Of a stretch of 64,000 nt of DNA, positions 10,012 through 19,676 are shown piece by piece. This DNA comes from Clostridia bacterium (GTDB lineage: Bacteria; Bacillota; Clostridia; Lutisporales; Lutisporaceae): positions 1 to 64,000 of the forward strand of contig JAQSYD010000006.1 in assembly GCA_029256325.1 (NCBI GenBank). The letters run 5' to 3'. A model generated the notes under the pieces. The model was not told the origin of the DNA, ran no database searches, and saw only the letters and a program-made list of their open reading frames with translations. The translations under genes were made by a program, and so were the position numbers. Each line of letters begins with the position of its first letter. The stretch's first letter is position 1.

Positions 10012-11354
10012 AAATAGCTTTACTGGCTCCTGCCGGGGCAATGCATCGTTATAGCGGCAGCTTTAAGAAGTCCTTGCACTATGCACCCTTGACGCTTACT
10101 ACACTGGCAGCCCTGGTGCCACAGTCCCTTCATGCAGAAATAGCGATTTATGATGAGACAGCAGGCTATATCCCTTTGGATTTGAAGGCTGATATCGTGT
10201 GTATAACCTGTATAACGGGCACCAGTCAGCGGGTTTATAGATATGCTGATTATTACAGAAGCAAGGGTATGACGGTCGTATTGGGAGGCGTTCATCCAAC
10301 CTTAATGCCAGACGAAGCGGGGCAACATGCAGACAGTGTTGTCATTGGATTCGCCGAGCAAACCTTTCCGCAGCTGCTGATGGATTTTAAAAATGGAGAA
10401 TTGAAAAGCAGATATATGCAAAACAGGGATTATACCATAGCCGGCAAGCCAATTCCCAGAAGAGAACTTCTGGATAAGTCAAAGTACATTACTTTGAATT
10501 CTGTAGAAGCAGTTCGAGGATGTTCCTTGCCTTGTACCTTCTGTGCTTATCCGGCTGCTTTTGGTAAAGCCATATATAAAAGACCTGTAAATGAGGTCGT
10601 GGCAGAGATTGAGATGCTGAATTCAAAGGAGATTTTATTTCCTGACGTAAATCTGATTGCCGATCGAGCCTATGCTATTGAACTGTTTACAGCGATGATA
10701 CCGCTCAAAAAAATGTGGTTTGGATTGGTAACATCTTCTGTGGGTATTGACGATGAATTAATAAACCTGTTTCGTAGGAGCAGATGCAAGGGCCTGCTCA
10801 TAGGCTTTGAATCCATAAGTCAGTCTTCGCAAAAGTTTATTCATAAGGGCATCAATCATGTTTTGGAATACAGTGAGCTGATGAAGAGGCTTCATGACGC
10901 AGGCATTCTTGTGCAAGGCTGTTTTGCATTTGGCAGTGACGAGGAAGACAAAAGCGTATTTGAGGCTACCGTAGAGATGGTTATTAAAGCAAAAATTGAT
11001 TTGCCCAGATATTCAATACTTACGCCATTTCCAAGAACTCAACTATATCAGCAATTAGAGGAACAAAATAGAATCATAGAAAGGGATTGGTCCCTTTATG
11101 ATGTTGAGCATTGTGTATTTCAACCGGCACAAATGACTCCCTTGGAGCTGGAGAAAGGAATTGAATGGGCATGGCGGGAAACCTATACATACAAATCTAT
11201 TTTTAAGCGCTTGGCTCCTTTTCATATTTCTCCCTTTATCGCTTCTATTGTAAATATTGGATATAAGAATTACGCAGACAAGTTTACCAACTTTAGAAAA
11301 GAAGTCATGATTGACAACTCTGATATACCGGAAGTAGGGAGGTTGAAGGAGTAA
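10008..11354 (+). CDS. B12-binding-domain radical SAM protein
   Basis: VVLGGVHPTLMPDEA cobalamin-domain pattern; CSLPCTFCAYP (CxxxCxxC) cluster motif; overlaps GH3 stop by 4 nt. Confidence 0.9.
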   Translation: MKIALLAPAGAMHRYSGSFKKSLHYAPLTLTTLAALVPQSLHAEIAIYDETAGYIPLDLKADIVCITCITGTSQRVYRYADYYRSKGMTVVLGGVHPTLMPDEAGQHADSVVIGFAEQTFPQLLMDFKNGELKSRYMQNRDYTIAGKPIPRRELLDKSKYITLNSVEAVRGCSLPCTFCAYPAAFGKAIYKRPVNEVVAEIEMLNSKEILFPDVNLIADRAYAIELFTAMIPLKKMWFGLVTSSVGIDDELINLFRRSRCKGLLIGFESISQSSQKFIHKGINHVLEYSELMKRLHDAGILVQGCFAFGSDEEDKSVFEATVEMVIKAKIDLPRYSILTPFPRTQLYQQLEEQNRIIERDWSLYDVEHCVFQPAQMTPLELEKGIEWAWRETYTYKSIFKRLAPFHISPFIASIVNIGYKNYADKFTNFRKEVMIDNSDIPEVGRLKE

Positions 11355-11355
11355 T

Positions 11356-12690
11356 ATGAAAATTACTTTTGTCTATCCGGCAATAGGAAAGAAAGGTGGA
11401 GAAAAATACATATACACATGGAAGATGGAACCCCTTACTATTGCCATGCTGAAGGCATTGACGCCGCAATCTGTTGAGACTGAGTTCTTTGATGACCGTA
11501 TTGAGTTAATAAACTATGAAATAAAAACAGATTTGGTTGTCATTACCGTTGAGACCTATACAGCAAAAAGAAGCTATTCTATTGCATCGGAATTTATGAA
11601 ACGCGGGATTAAGGTTATATTGGGAGGCTATCATGTCACGCTGCTGCCGGAAGAAGCAAAGCAATATGCTGACTGCATTGTAACGGGCAATGCAGAAGGT
11701 GTATGGAGTGAAATGCTAAAGGACTTCTCTAATCATCAATTAAAACCGCGATATAGCGGCCATACAGGTTTTGATTTCATTCGGCCTGATAAAACCATTT
11801 TTCAAGGGAAAAAATATGTGCCTGTAACCCTTGTTGAAATAGGAAGAGGCTGTTGTCATAATTGCGAATTTTGTGCAATTACATCGTATTATCATGGAAA
11901 ATACCACTGCAGAAGAAGTGAGGATATTATTGAAGATCTTAAAGAATCAAAGCATCGATATAGTTTCTTTGTGGATGATAACCTTATTGCAGATAAAAAC
12001 AATGCCAGCAGGCTCTTTCAAGCTGTACAGCCCTATAAAAAGAAATGGGCAGGACAGGGCACCCTTGCTATGGCAAAGGATAAAGAGTTCTTAAGGAACA
12101 TGAAAAAAAGCGGCTGCGATATCATGCTGATAGGCTTTGAATCCTTGGAGGAGCAAAGTCTGGTGCAGATGAATAAGACCTGGAGCATGACATTGGGAGA
12201 GCGAGATGAGCTTGTAGAAAGAATACACGATGCCGGAATCAGCATATATGCGACTTTTGTGTTCGGCTTTGATGGTGATACCAAAGAGACCTTTGACAAG
12301 ACGTTGGAATTTGCAAGAAAGCATAAGTTTTTTACTGCAGCCTTTAATCATTTATTGCCCTTTCCGGGAACACCCCTTTATGAGCGCTTGAAGGCAGAAG
12401 ACAGGTTGATATATGATCAATGGTGGCTGGAAGATAACTACAATTACGGAGAGCTGGCGTTTAAGCCTAAGAATATGTCGCCGGAAGAGCTGGCTGCATT
12501 ATGCAGATGGGCTAGGAAGGAGTATGCAAACCTGCATACCGTTTCCGGAAGGGGCTTTAGCCTGATGAAAAGAGATTTTAATCCATTTCTTTGGGGCATG
12601 TATTGGGCGATGAACCTAAGGCTGGGGGAAGAAATAGATGAGAAGTTGAATATACCTATAGGGAGGGGATTAGATGAGCTTCCAAAATAG
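11356..12690 (+). CDS. second B12-binding-domain radical SAM protein
   Basis: VILGGYHVTLLPEEA and CCHNCEFCAIT (CxxxCxxC). Confidence 0.9.
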   Translation: MKITFVYPAIGKKGGEKYIYTWKMEPLTIAMLKALTPQSVETEFFDDRIELINYEIKTDLVVITVETYTAKRSYSIASEFMKRGIKVILGGYHVTLLPEEAKQYADCIVTGNAEGVWSEMLKDFSNHQLKPRYSGHTGFDFIRPDKTIFQGKKYVPVTLVEIGRGCCHNCEFCAITSYYHGKYHCRRSEDIIEDLKESKHRYSFFVDDNLIADKNNASRLFQAVQPYKKKWAGQGTLAMAKDKEFLRNMKKSGCDIMLIGFESLEEQSLVQMNKTWSMTLGERDELVERIHDAGISIYATFVFGFDGDTKETFDKTLEFARKHKFFTAAFNHLLPFPGTPLYERLKAEDRLIYDQWWLEDNYNYGELAFKPKNMSPEELAALCRWARKEYANLHTVSGRGFSLMKRDFNPFLWGMYWAMNLRLGEEIDEKLNIPIGRGLDELPK

Positions 12691-13759
12691 TCGGTTTGTG
12701 CTGGAAGTCGCGAAACCCCATGATAGCAGTGAAATCCTTGAAGTTATCGAAAGCGGAGATTTTCAGGGAGATATCTCGATTATGTACACCAAACAGCCAG
12801 ATCCATATCTGTCATTGCAGGCTGAGGGGGAGAAGGTCATTATTGTGGTGTGCAGAGATACACAGAACGGTAAACTGTGTGGCGTCGGCAGCTGTGCAGT
12901 GAGAAGGGTGTATGTGGATGGAAGGATTTTGAGGGCCGGCTATCTGATGGGCTTAAGGATAAAGCCGGAATATCAAAAGCATCTGCCAATATTGCTTAAA
13001 GCTTATGCATTTATTCATGAATGCACCAAGGACGAGGTGGATCTATACTATACGACAATTTTACAATCCAATCACGAGGCTCAAAAGATGCTTGAGAAGA
13101 AGCGTAAGTCAATGCCCAGCTATAATCACATCGGCGATTACTGTGTCTATACCTTAAGAACCGGTGGACAAATGAAAGAATCAATCTATTCCTTTGAAAA
13201 AGGCGGGGATATGGAGGAAATCATTAGCTTTGTTCAAAGAGAGGGCAAACAGTACGATTTTTATCCTGTAATGGATGCAAAGCGTATGGAGAAAGATTTT
13301 CATGGACTAGAGAAAACGGATTTCTATACGTTGAAGGATTCGCAGGGCGAAATTATAGCTTCAGCTGCTGCGTGGGATCAACAAAAATACAAACAGTACA
13401 TTATTACAGGATATAAGGGTGTCTATAAAACCTTATCCAAGCTCCCGGGGCTATTAAGGTTTGTGGGTTATCCACCTTTACCCCGTATTCATGAAACGGC
13501 TAACTTTTTTTCATTATCCTTGGTATGTATAAAGGATAATGACCCTGAAGTGTTCGAATATTTTATAAAGAAGGTTGCAGAAAATTCCAAGCAATATGAT
13601 TTTTTTATTGTTGGCTTCCATGAAAGTCACCCTCTGCAAGCAGTTGTGAAAAGAATGAAGCATGTTTCCTATAAAAGTAAGGTTTATATTGTAGACTGGG
13701 ATAACAGGGAGCATGTTTTAAATCATAGAAAGATCTATTTAGAATGTGGACTATTATAA
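12674..13759 (+). CDS. GNAT-family N-acetyltransferase-like protein (tandem domains likely)
   Basis: N-terminal GNAT-like ...LCGVGSCAVRRVYVDGRILRAGYLMGLRIKPEYQKH...; overlaps upstream ORF by 17 nt. Confidence 0.65.
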   Translation: MSFQNSRFVLEVAKPHDSSEILEVIESGDFQGDISIMYTKQPDPYLSLQAEGEKVIIVVCRDTQNGKLCGVGSCAVRRVYVDGRILRAGYLMGLRIKPEYQKHLPILLKAYAFIHECTKDEVDLYYTTILQSNHEAQKMLEKKRKSMPSYNHIGDYCVYTLRTGGQMKESIYSFEKGGDMEEIISFVQREGKQYDFYPVMDAKRMEKDFHGLEKTDFYTLKDSQGEIIASAAAWDQQKYKQYIITGYKGVYKTLSKLPGLLRFVGYPPLPRIHETANFFSLSLVCIKDNDPEVFEYFIKKVAENSKQYDFFIVGFHESHPLQAVVKRMKHVSYKSKVYIVDWDNREHVLNHRKIYLECGLL

Positions 13760-13760
13760 A

Positions 13761-13806
13761 AGAAGCCTCTGCGAGATTCTGTCCTGCAGAGGCTTCTATA
13801 TGGTTT
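13761..13806. terminator. bidirectional terminator between convergent genes
   Basis: AGAAGCCTCTGC ... GCAGAGGCTTCT (12 bp). Confidence 0.8.
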
Positions 13807-13817
13807 TTGGAAGGCTC

Positions 13818-15383
13818 TTAAAAGTCGTCTTTGATTAATTTTTCAAAGGTATTTACATCTCTATCATATTCTAAGGGCATTACAGCGGGACCTTCAATGA
13901 TATCTCCTTCATAGGTGAATCTGGAGCCGTGGCATGGACAGTCCCAAGACCTTTCTGCCGAGTTCCATTGCAGTTCACAGCCCATATGGGTGCATGTGGT
14001 ATTTACTAAATGCAGGACACCTTTCTCATCTCTGAAAGCACCGATCCTTTCTCCATTTCCATTAATCACTTTTCCTTCACCGGGTTTGATATCAAAATCA
14101 TTTGGCAGCGGAGAAAGCTTGCCTTTTATAAGCTCTTTGGCTACATTTATATTTTCTTTTATAAATTCTTTTGCGGATGCTGCGATGGTTTTACGTGACG
14201 GATTATAGACATCCTGATAGGGACTACTTCCCCGCACGATCAGATCGCTTAGAATCATAGCAGAAACTGTACTATTTGTCATTCCCCACTTTCCATAGCC
14301 TGTTGCCACATATAGATTAGGCGTGTCAGAGGTATAGTGGCCAATATAAGGAACATCATCCAATGTCATGCAATCCTGTGTAGACCATCTGTAAGGAATG
14401 TCTTCCACTGTAAAATGATCTTTGGAAAAGGCAATGAGTGCCTCGTAGTGTTTGGTTGTATCCTTGCCTTGACCTGTTTTATGATGCTCTCCGCCGATGA
14501 TAATAAGCTCGCCGTCATCGCTGCTTTGTGAACGCAATGATTTAGCAGGATCTTCGGCAGTAATGTACATTCCACCAGGATACTTTTCCTTAACTTTAAC
14601 CCCTAAGGCATAGGACCTTTCGATATATATTCTGGCGAAGTACATGCCATGCTTGTTATAGAAAGGATAGTGGGATGCGATAATCACTTTTTCAGCAGTA
14701 ACTTTTTTTCCATCCTTTGTTGAAATGACATAAGCACCGTTTTCTTCTATATCAATAGCTCTGGTTTGCTCGTAAATGCTGCCTCCATTCTTAATTACTT
14801 CCTTTGCAAGCTCAAGCAGATATTTTCTGGGGTGAAACTGTGCTTGATTTTCAAAGCGAAGGGCAGCTTTGATTGGGATATCAAAAGGTATTTTTTCAAC
14901 ATAAGAAGCCTTTATTCCCAGCTTGGAAGCAGCGTCCACCTCGTCTTTAATTTTCTGTACATACTGATCCTGACGCGTAAACACATAGGCTGGTTGATGC
15001 ATAAAGTCACAATCTATATGAAGCTCATTTTGGATTTTCTCTATCAAGCGGATTGCTGACTCATTTGCATCAGCATATTGCTGAGCAAACTCCATACTCA
15101 TTTTACTTTTTATTTTGCTATATATTAGTCCATGCTGTGAAGTGATTTTGGCTGTTGTATGCCCGGTGGTGCCTTGCAGGATGTGGTCAGCTTCAAGTAT
15201 TGCGACTTTTACGCCTTCTTTTGCAAGCATATAAGCACAGGAAATACCAGACATGCCACCACCAACAATTGCTACATCCACATTTATGTCTTCCGTTAGC
15301 TTAGGATAGTCCGTTGTAGGAGTCGATGCCATCCAGTAGGATTGCGGTGGTTTTATAAAGTTTTTATACTCATCTAAACTCAT
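13818..15383 (-). CDS. FAD-dependent oxidoreductase with C-terminal Rieske [2Fe-2S] domain
   Basis: VAIVGGGMSGISCAYMLAKEG dinucleotide motif; CTHMGCELQW...CPCHGSRF Rieske motif. Confidence 0.92.
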   Translation of the reverse strand: MSLDEYKNFIKPPQSYWMASTPTTDYPKLTEDINVDVAIVGGGMSGISCAYMLAKEGVKVAILEADHILQGTTGHTTAKITSQHGLIYSKIKSKMSMEFAQQYADANESAIRLIEKIQNELHIDCDFMHQPAYVFTRQDQYVQKIKDEVDAASKLGIKASYVEKIPFDIPIKAALRFENQAQFHPRKYLLELAKEVIKNGGSIYEQTRAIDIEENGAYVISTKDGKKVTAEKVIIASHYPFYNKHGMYFARIYIERSYALGVKVKEKYPGGMYITAEDPAKSLRSQSSDDGELIIIGGEHHKTGQGKDTTKHYEALIAFSKDHFTVEDIPYRWSTQDCMTLDDVPYIGHYTSDTPNLYVATGYGKWGMTNSTVSAMILSDLIVRGSSPYQDVYNPSRKTIAASAKEFIKENINVAKELIKGKLSPLPNDFDIKPGEGKVINGNGERIGAFRDEKGVLHLVNTTCTHMGCELQWNSAERSWDCPCHGSRFTYEGDIIEGPAVMPLEYDRDVNTFEKLIKDDF

Positions 15384-15879
15384 AGTTTTCCTCCAAAGTA
15401 TATCTTATCAATTTTTATAAACTTATTTTTTACAACTGCTTGGGAAATATCCGCTTTCCATAAAACAATATAGTAAACTTAAAAGAGTTGCCTTCATATC
15501 AAGCAGTTGAGTAAGGCTATTTGGAAGAAATAACTGGTTGACATTGTTTGATATGTAATGTAATATATTTTATGATACGCATAATTATAAGTATCAGAGA
15601 ATGTTGATCAGATAGATGCTTAACAGAAAAAATGATGCTCAGTAGTAAACTAAAGATCGTTCCTTGACTGCTTGATAGATATAAAATGCTTGTATTATAA
15701 AGACCTGTGTTAATATACCTTGTTATTGAGGTATATTGATATTGGTCTATATATTTACAATAATACAAAAATGACGTCAATGATATAGCACAATGAAATG
15801 AATAATAATACAAAATGAATGTATATTAACGTATTGTGTTTCACTTTTTATAATATTTGTAAGGAAAAGGAGAGTTTAT

Positions 15880-17760
15880 ATGTTTAATAGTATATTAGAA
15901 AAAATCATTTTACCTGATGAGTTAAAAAAGATTGCAGAAAGCGGCGTTTCGGTTATCGTGCCTAAAGATCGAAATCACCTCTTAACACTTGCAATGGGTA
16001 ATGAGGATAATGACATCTTTGAGGTTGGGTATATTGTACCCGGAAATGGAAGGGTCATTGAGGCAACCGTTGCCAGATGCAAAAATGGTGCAGTTGTAAA
16101 CTATATGGATCAGTACATGAGAAGAAGAGATCCTGATTGCATGGTTGTAGCAGATAATGGTGAAACAGATAAACCTAGATACAGAGATGTATATGGGGAA
16201 GAATTTCAACCTTTGCGTGATACAACCTTTGAGTGGCTAAAACAGAGAGATTTGATTATCATGCCGTTTATGGCCGGCGGCAGTGAATTTGGATATCCAG
16301 CGCTGCTTGTTGCTCCTGCCAATGCAGGCTTCTTTGCAGCAGCCCTTGCAGATCTCCAAGAATTCATTCCAAGAGATGAAATACCTGAAGGCTTTAAGCC
16401 AAAAGCAGTAATATACCTTGCTCCGCCATACAGACATACGCACTTTAGCGGCAAGCAGATCGTTGTGCACAATAGAATGGAGGATATGTATGAGTTATTT
16501 TCATACAATCTTTATCCAGGTCCTAGTGCCAAAAAAGGAATATATGGCGTACTGCTGCATATCGGAGAGCGTGAAGGCTGGGTTACTGCCCATGCTTCTA
16601 CAGTTAAGGTCATTACACCCTATGAAAATGTTATTACCATCATGCATGAAGGCGCAAGCGGCAGCGGAAAAAGCGAGATGCTTGAGCAGATTCATAAAGA
16701 GTTAGACGGCAGAATTATAATGGCACAAAATACGATAACAAAAGAAAAAACATATTTGGATCTAAAAGAGACCTGTGAACTTCAACCTGTTACAGATGAT
16801 ATGGCATTATGTCATCCTTCTATCCAGAATGACAGTAAAAAGCTTGTAGTAAAGGATGCAGAAGAGGGATGGTTCTTAAGAATTAACCATATAAACAAAT
16901 ATGGCACGGATCCGCATTATGAAAAGCTTTGCATTCATCCAAAGGAGCCGTTGATATTTTTAAATCTTCAAGGAACACCGGGTTCCACTTGTCTTATTTG
17001 GGAGCATACAATGGATGAACCTGGCAAGCCCTGTTCAAATCCAAGGGTTATCATGCCTAGAGAGTTTGTTCCTGATATTGTAAATGAACCTGTTGAAGTT
17101 GATGTAAGGAGCTTTGGGGTAAGGACTCCGCCTTGCACAAAAGAAAAGCCATCCTATGGAATCATGGGTATGTTTCATACTTTACCTCCAAGTCTTGCAT
17201 GGCTTTGGAGATTGGTTGCACCAAGGGGCTATGATAATCCAAGCATAACAGAAACTGAAGGTATGAGTAGTGAAGGGGTAGGAACCTATTGGCCATTTGC
17301 CACAGGTAAAATGGTAGATCAGGCGAATCTTCTGCTTGAGCAAATTATTGCTTCCAGTGGAACGCGTTATGTTCTTATACCGAATCAGCACGTGGGTGCA
17401 TATAAGGTTAGCTTTATGCCTCAGTGGATTTCAAGAGAATATCTTGCAAGAAGAGGAAGCGCAAAATTTAGATCGGAGCAGATTGTTGAATCAAGATGTC
17501 CGCTTTTAGGTTACTCACTTGAGTCATTGAAGGTGGATGGAACCTTTATAGCAAAAGGCTTCTTACAGCCAAATCTTCAACCTGAAGTTGGAAATGAAGG
17601 CTATGATGCCGGAGCAAAGATTCTTAGTGATTTCTTCAAGAGAGAGCTTATGAAGTATCTGACACCTGAATTGAATCCTCTGGGAAGAAAAATTATTGAA
17701 TGCTGTTTAAACGATGGTAAGATAGAAGATTATTTAGAATTTATTCCAATGAAAATGTAA
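15880..17760 (+). CDS. DUF4914-like protein with P-loop (PEPCK/HPr-kinase-like nucleotide site)
   Basis: 626 aa; GASGSGKSEM Walker A; overall pattern recalled as DUF4914; AAAGGAGAG RBS. Confidence 0.6.
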   Translation: MFNSILEKIILPDELKKIAESGVSVIVPKDRNHLLTLAMGNEDNDIFEVGYIVPGNGRVIEATVARCKNGAVVNYMDQYMRRRDPDCMVVADNGETDKPRYRDVYGEEFQPLRDTTFEWLKQRDLIIMPFMAGGSEFGYPALLVAPANAGFFAAALADLQEFIPRDEIPEGFKPKAVIYLAPPYRHTHFSGKQIVVHNRMEDMYELFSYNLYPGPSAKKGIYGVLLHIGEREGWVTAHASTVKVITPYENVITIMHEGASGSGKSEMLEQIHKELDGRIIMAQNTITKEKTYLDLKETCELQPVTDDMALCHPSIQNDSKKLVVKDAEEGWFLRINHINKYGTDPHYEKLCIHPKEPLIFLNLQGTPGSTCLIWEHTMDEPGKPCSNPRVIMPREFVPDIVNEPVEVDVRSFGVRTPPCTKEKPSYGIMGMFHTLPPSLAWLWRLVAPRGYDNPSITETEGMSSEGVGTYWPFATGKMVDQANLLLEQIIASSGTRYVLIPNQHVGAYKVSFMPQWISREYLARRGSAKFRSEQIVESRCPLLGYSLESLKVDGTFIAKGFLQPNLQPEVGNEGYDAGAKILSDFFKRELMKYLTPELNPLGRKIIECCLNDGKIEDYLEFIPMKM

Positions 17761-17772
17761 CAGAATGATGAT

Positions 17773-17818
17773 AAAGTCCAGCTGTTGATTGCAACAGCTG
17801 GACTTTAACTATTTTTGA
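17773..17818 (+). terminator. intrinsic terminator
   Basis: AAAGTCCAGCTGTTG ... CAACAGCTGGACTTT (15 bp) then ATTTTT. Confidence 0.8.
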
Positions 17819-17826
17819 GTCAATTG

Positions 17827-18891
17827 CTATAATGCTATATTTACAGTGCATTTCTTCTGATTGCTTTCCATTGCAAATTCAATTAATCTTATGGTGTTTC
17901 TTCCTTGCTGTGGAGTTACAATCAGCTCATCCTTATGGACAAGTACATCATAAATATTAGCATAATATTCTCTGTAATCGCCTTTTTCACTTTTAACCTT
18001 GCCTGTTATGTCTAAACTATTGGCAGTGGTACAAATAGTGCCGTAGAGTGCTTCGGGCTCCTCTCCCCAATTGACTTTGTTAAGCGGGGTAAAGCCAGCC
18101 TTCAGGTCTTCCTCTTGTACGTCCACTCCGAATTTTACAAAGGAGCCGTTTTCACCAAGCAATATAAAATGAGGAAGGGCAGCCCTTACAAGCATACCGG
18201 ATTTTAGAGTAACCTTTAGGTTGTTGTAATGTAGAATAAGTTCAAAATTATCTGTTGTTTTTGCCACTTGTCTTTGCATTCTCAGATCGGCAGTTATTGC
18301 ACTGGGTGTACCAAAAAGAGTCAATGCTTGATCTATCAAATGAGAGCCTAAGTCAAATAATACACCCGAACCGGGAATAGCATCCTCTCTCCAAGCCCTG
18401 TCCTTGATGTAGTTGCGATATCTATCCATATGAATTTCACATTCTACTATATTCCCTAGTAAACCGCTGTCTATTACTTTCTTAAGGGTCTTAAAATCGC
18501 TGTCCCATCGCCTGTTCTGGAAGATGGACAGCATTTTGTCCTGCTTTTGCGCAAAGCATATAAGCTCATCTGCTTCCACTGATGTAACGGTGAAGGGCTT
18601 ATCTACGACTACGTGCTTACCTGCTGACATAGCTTCTTTAGCCAGAGAAAAGTGATGCGTATTGGGTGAAGCAATGACTACAAGTTCAATCGTTTCATCT
18701 GATAATATTTCTTTCACATCGGGGACCACCTTAGTATCTGGATAAAGCCTTTCTATAGCTTTGATGCTTTCTGGATTTGTAGTATATATTTTTGCAAGAC
18801 TAAAGCCATCCAAGCTGGATAGAATGGGACTATGAAAAACACGACCAGCCATGCCATAGCCAATGATTGCTGTTTTTATTACTCTTTTCAT
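17827..18891 (-). CDS. Gfo/Idh/MocA-family oxidoreductase
   Basis: TAIIGYGMAGRVFHSPI, DKPFTVTSVEADEL, GSGVLFDLGSHLIDQ. Confidence 0.93.
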   Translation of the reverse strand: MKRVIKTAIIGYGMAGRVFHSPILSSLDGFSLAKIYTTNPESIKAIERLYPDTKVVPDVKEILSDETIELVVIASPNTHHFSLAKEAMSAGKHVVVDKPFTVTSVEADELICFAQKQDKMLSIFQNRRWDSDFKTLKKVIDSGLLGNIVECEIHMDRYRNYIKDRAWREDAIPGSGVLFDLGSHLIDQALTLFGTPSAITADLRMQRQVAKTTDNFELILHYNNLKVTLKSGMLVRAALPHFILLGENGSFVKFGVDVQEEDLKAGFTPLNKVNWGEEPEALYGTICTTANSLDITGKVKSEKGDYREYYANIYDVLVHKDELIVTPQQGRNTIRLIEFAMESNQKKCTVNIAL

Positions 18892-18950
18892 ACAGTCTCT
18901 CCTCCTCAATAAGCAATTGCTTCTTATACTAAATTTTAAACTAAGATAGA

Positions 18951-18997
18951 AGAAGGGTCAAACTTGAGTTTTTCAAGTCTGACCCTTCTTTTATTTT
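18951..18997 (-). terminator. terminator downstream of disrupted lipoprotein
   Basis: AGAAGGGTCAAACTTGA / TCAAGTCTGACCCTTCT. Confidence 0.65.
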
Positions 18998-19010
18998 GTT
19001 TTTCAGCTCA

Positions 19011-19507
19011 TTATTTCTTTAATTCTTGTTTTCCAGTTACTTTACTCTTTTCATCCATTTTGAAGGTTGCTTTCGCGTCATCAGTAGTAAAGTATACATT
19101 TCCATCTACGGTAGCATCTACTAATTGAAAGTTTTTAGCTGAAACATATACGTCACCCTTGAAGGTTCCGCTTTGAATTCTGGCTTCTGGACTGTTAATA
19201 GTCAATTTTGGTGCTGTTAAATTAAATCTGGCAGTTACATTACGTTCTTCATCTTGGGTGTATAATGCAATTTTTCTTTGATGCCGGTGTTGCTTATTGC
19301 TTTTTCAAAAGCAGCCTCTTCGTTTACAATGGATGCTGTCGTTGTTACATCCGGAGTTGTATCTGGTGGATTTGGTGCTCCGCCGCCAGGTTGCTCAGTT
19401 GCTGGTGGAGTTGTTGGCCCCGGAGTCGGTTCGGGTGCTGGCTGTGCACAGCCTACGAATAAAGATACCAATAGAACTAGCGCTAATACTAAGACTCTAA
19501 CTTTCAT
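19011..19507 (-). pseudogene. lipoprotein gene disrupted by internal deletion/frameshift; paralog of 25154..25741
   Basis: First frame MKVRVLVLALVLLVSLFVGCAQ...AISNTG; second frame resumes QRKIALYTQDEERNVTARFNLTAPKLTINSPEA...GKQELKK; intact paralog has 35 more codons between these points. Confidence 0.85.
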
Positions 19508-19632
19508 TAATATTCCTCCTTGGTTATAATGTTGTTTTTTCTTCAAATACATTATAACCAAAACAATTTAAAATAATGTAAAAGAAGATTTTATTGTCTA
19601 AATAAAGTTTTATTATCAGACATTAAATGAAT

Positions 19633-19676
19633 AAGCACTTATCATCAGCTGTAAGGCTTCTGATAAGTGCTTATTT
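19633..19676 (-). terminator. terminator downstream of chelatase-like gene
   Basis: AAGCACTTATCA ... TGATAAGTGCTT (12 bp). Confidence 0.7.

Noticed and set aside
15517-15813. 98-aa minus-strand ORF in AT-rich intergenic region
   Set aside because: Low-complexity Ser/Tyr/Ile composition, no credible RBS or family; more likely a long regulatory region of the downstream gene.
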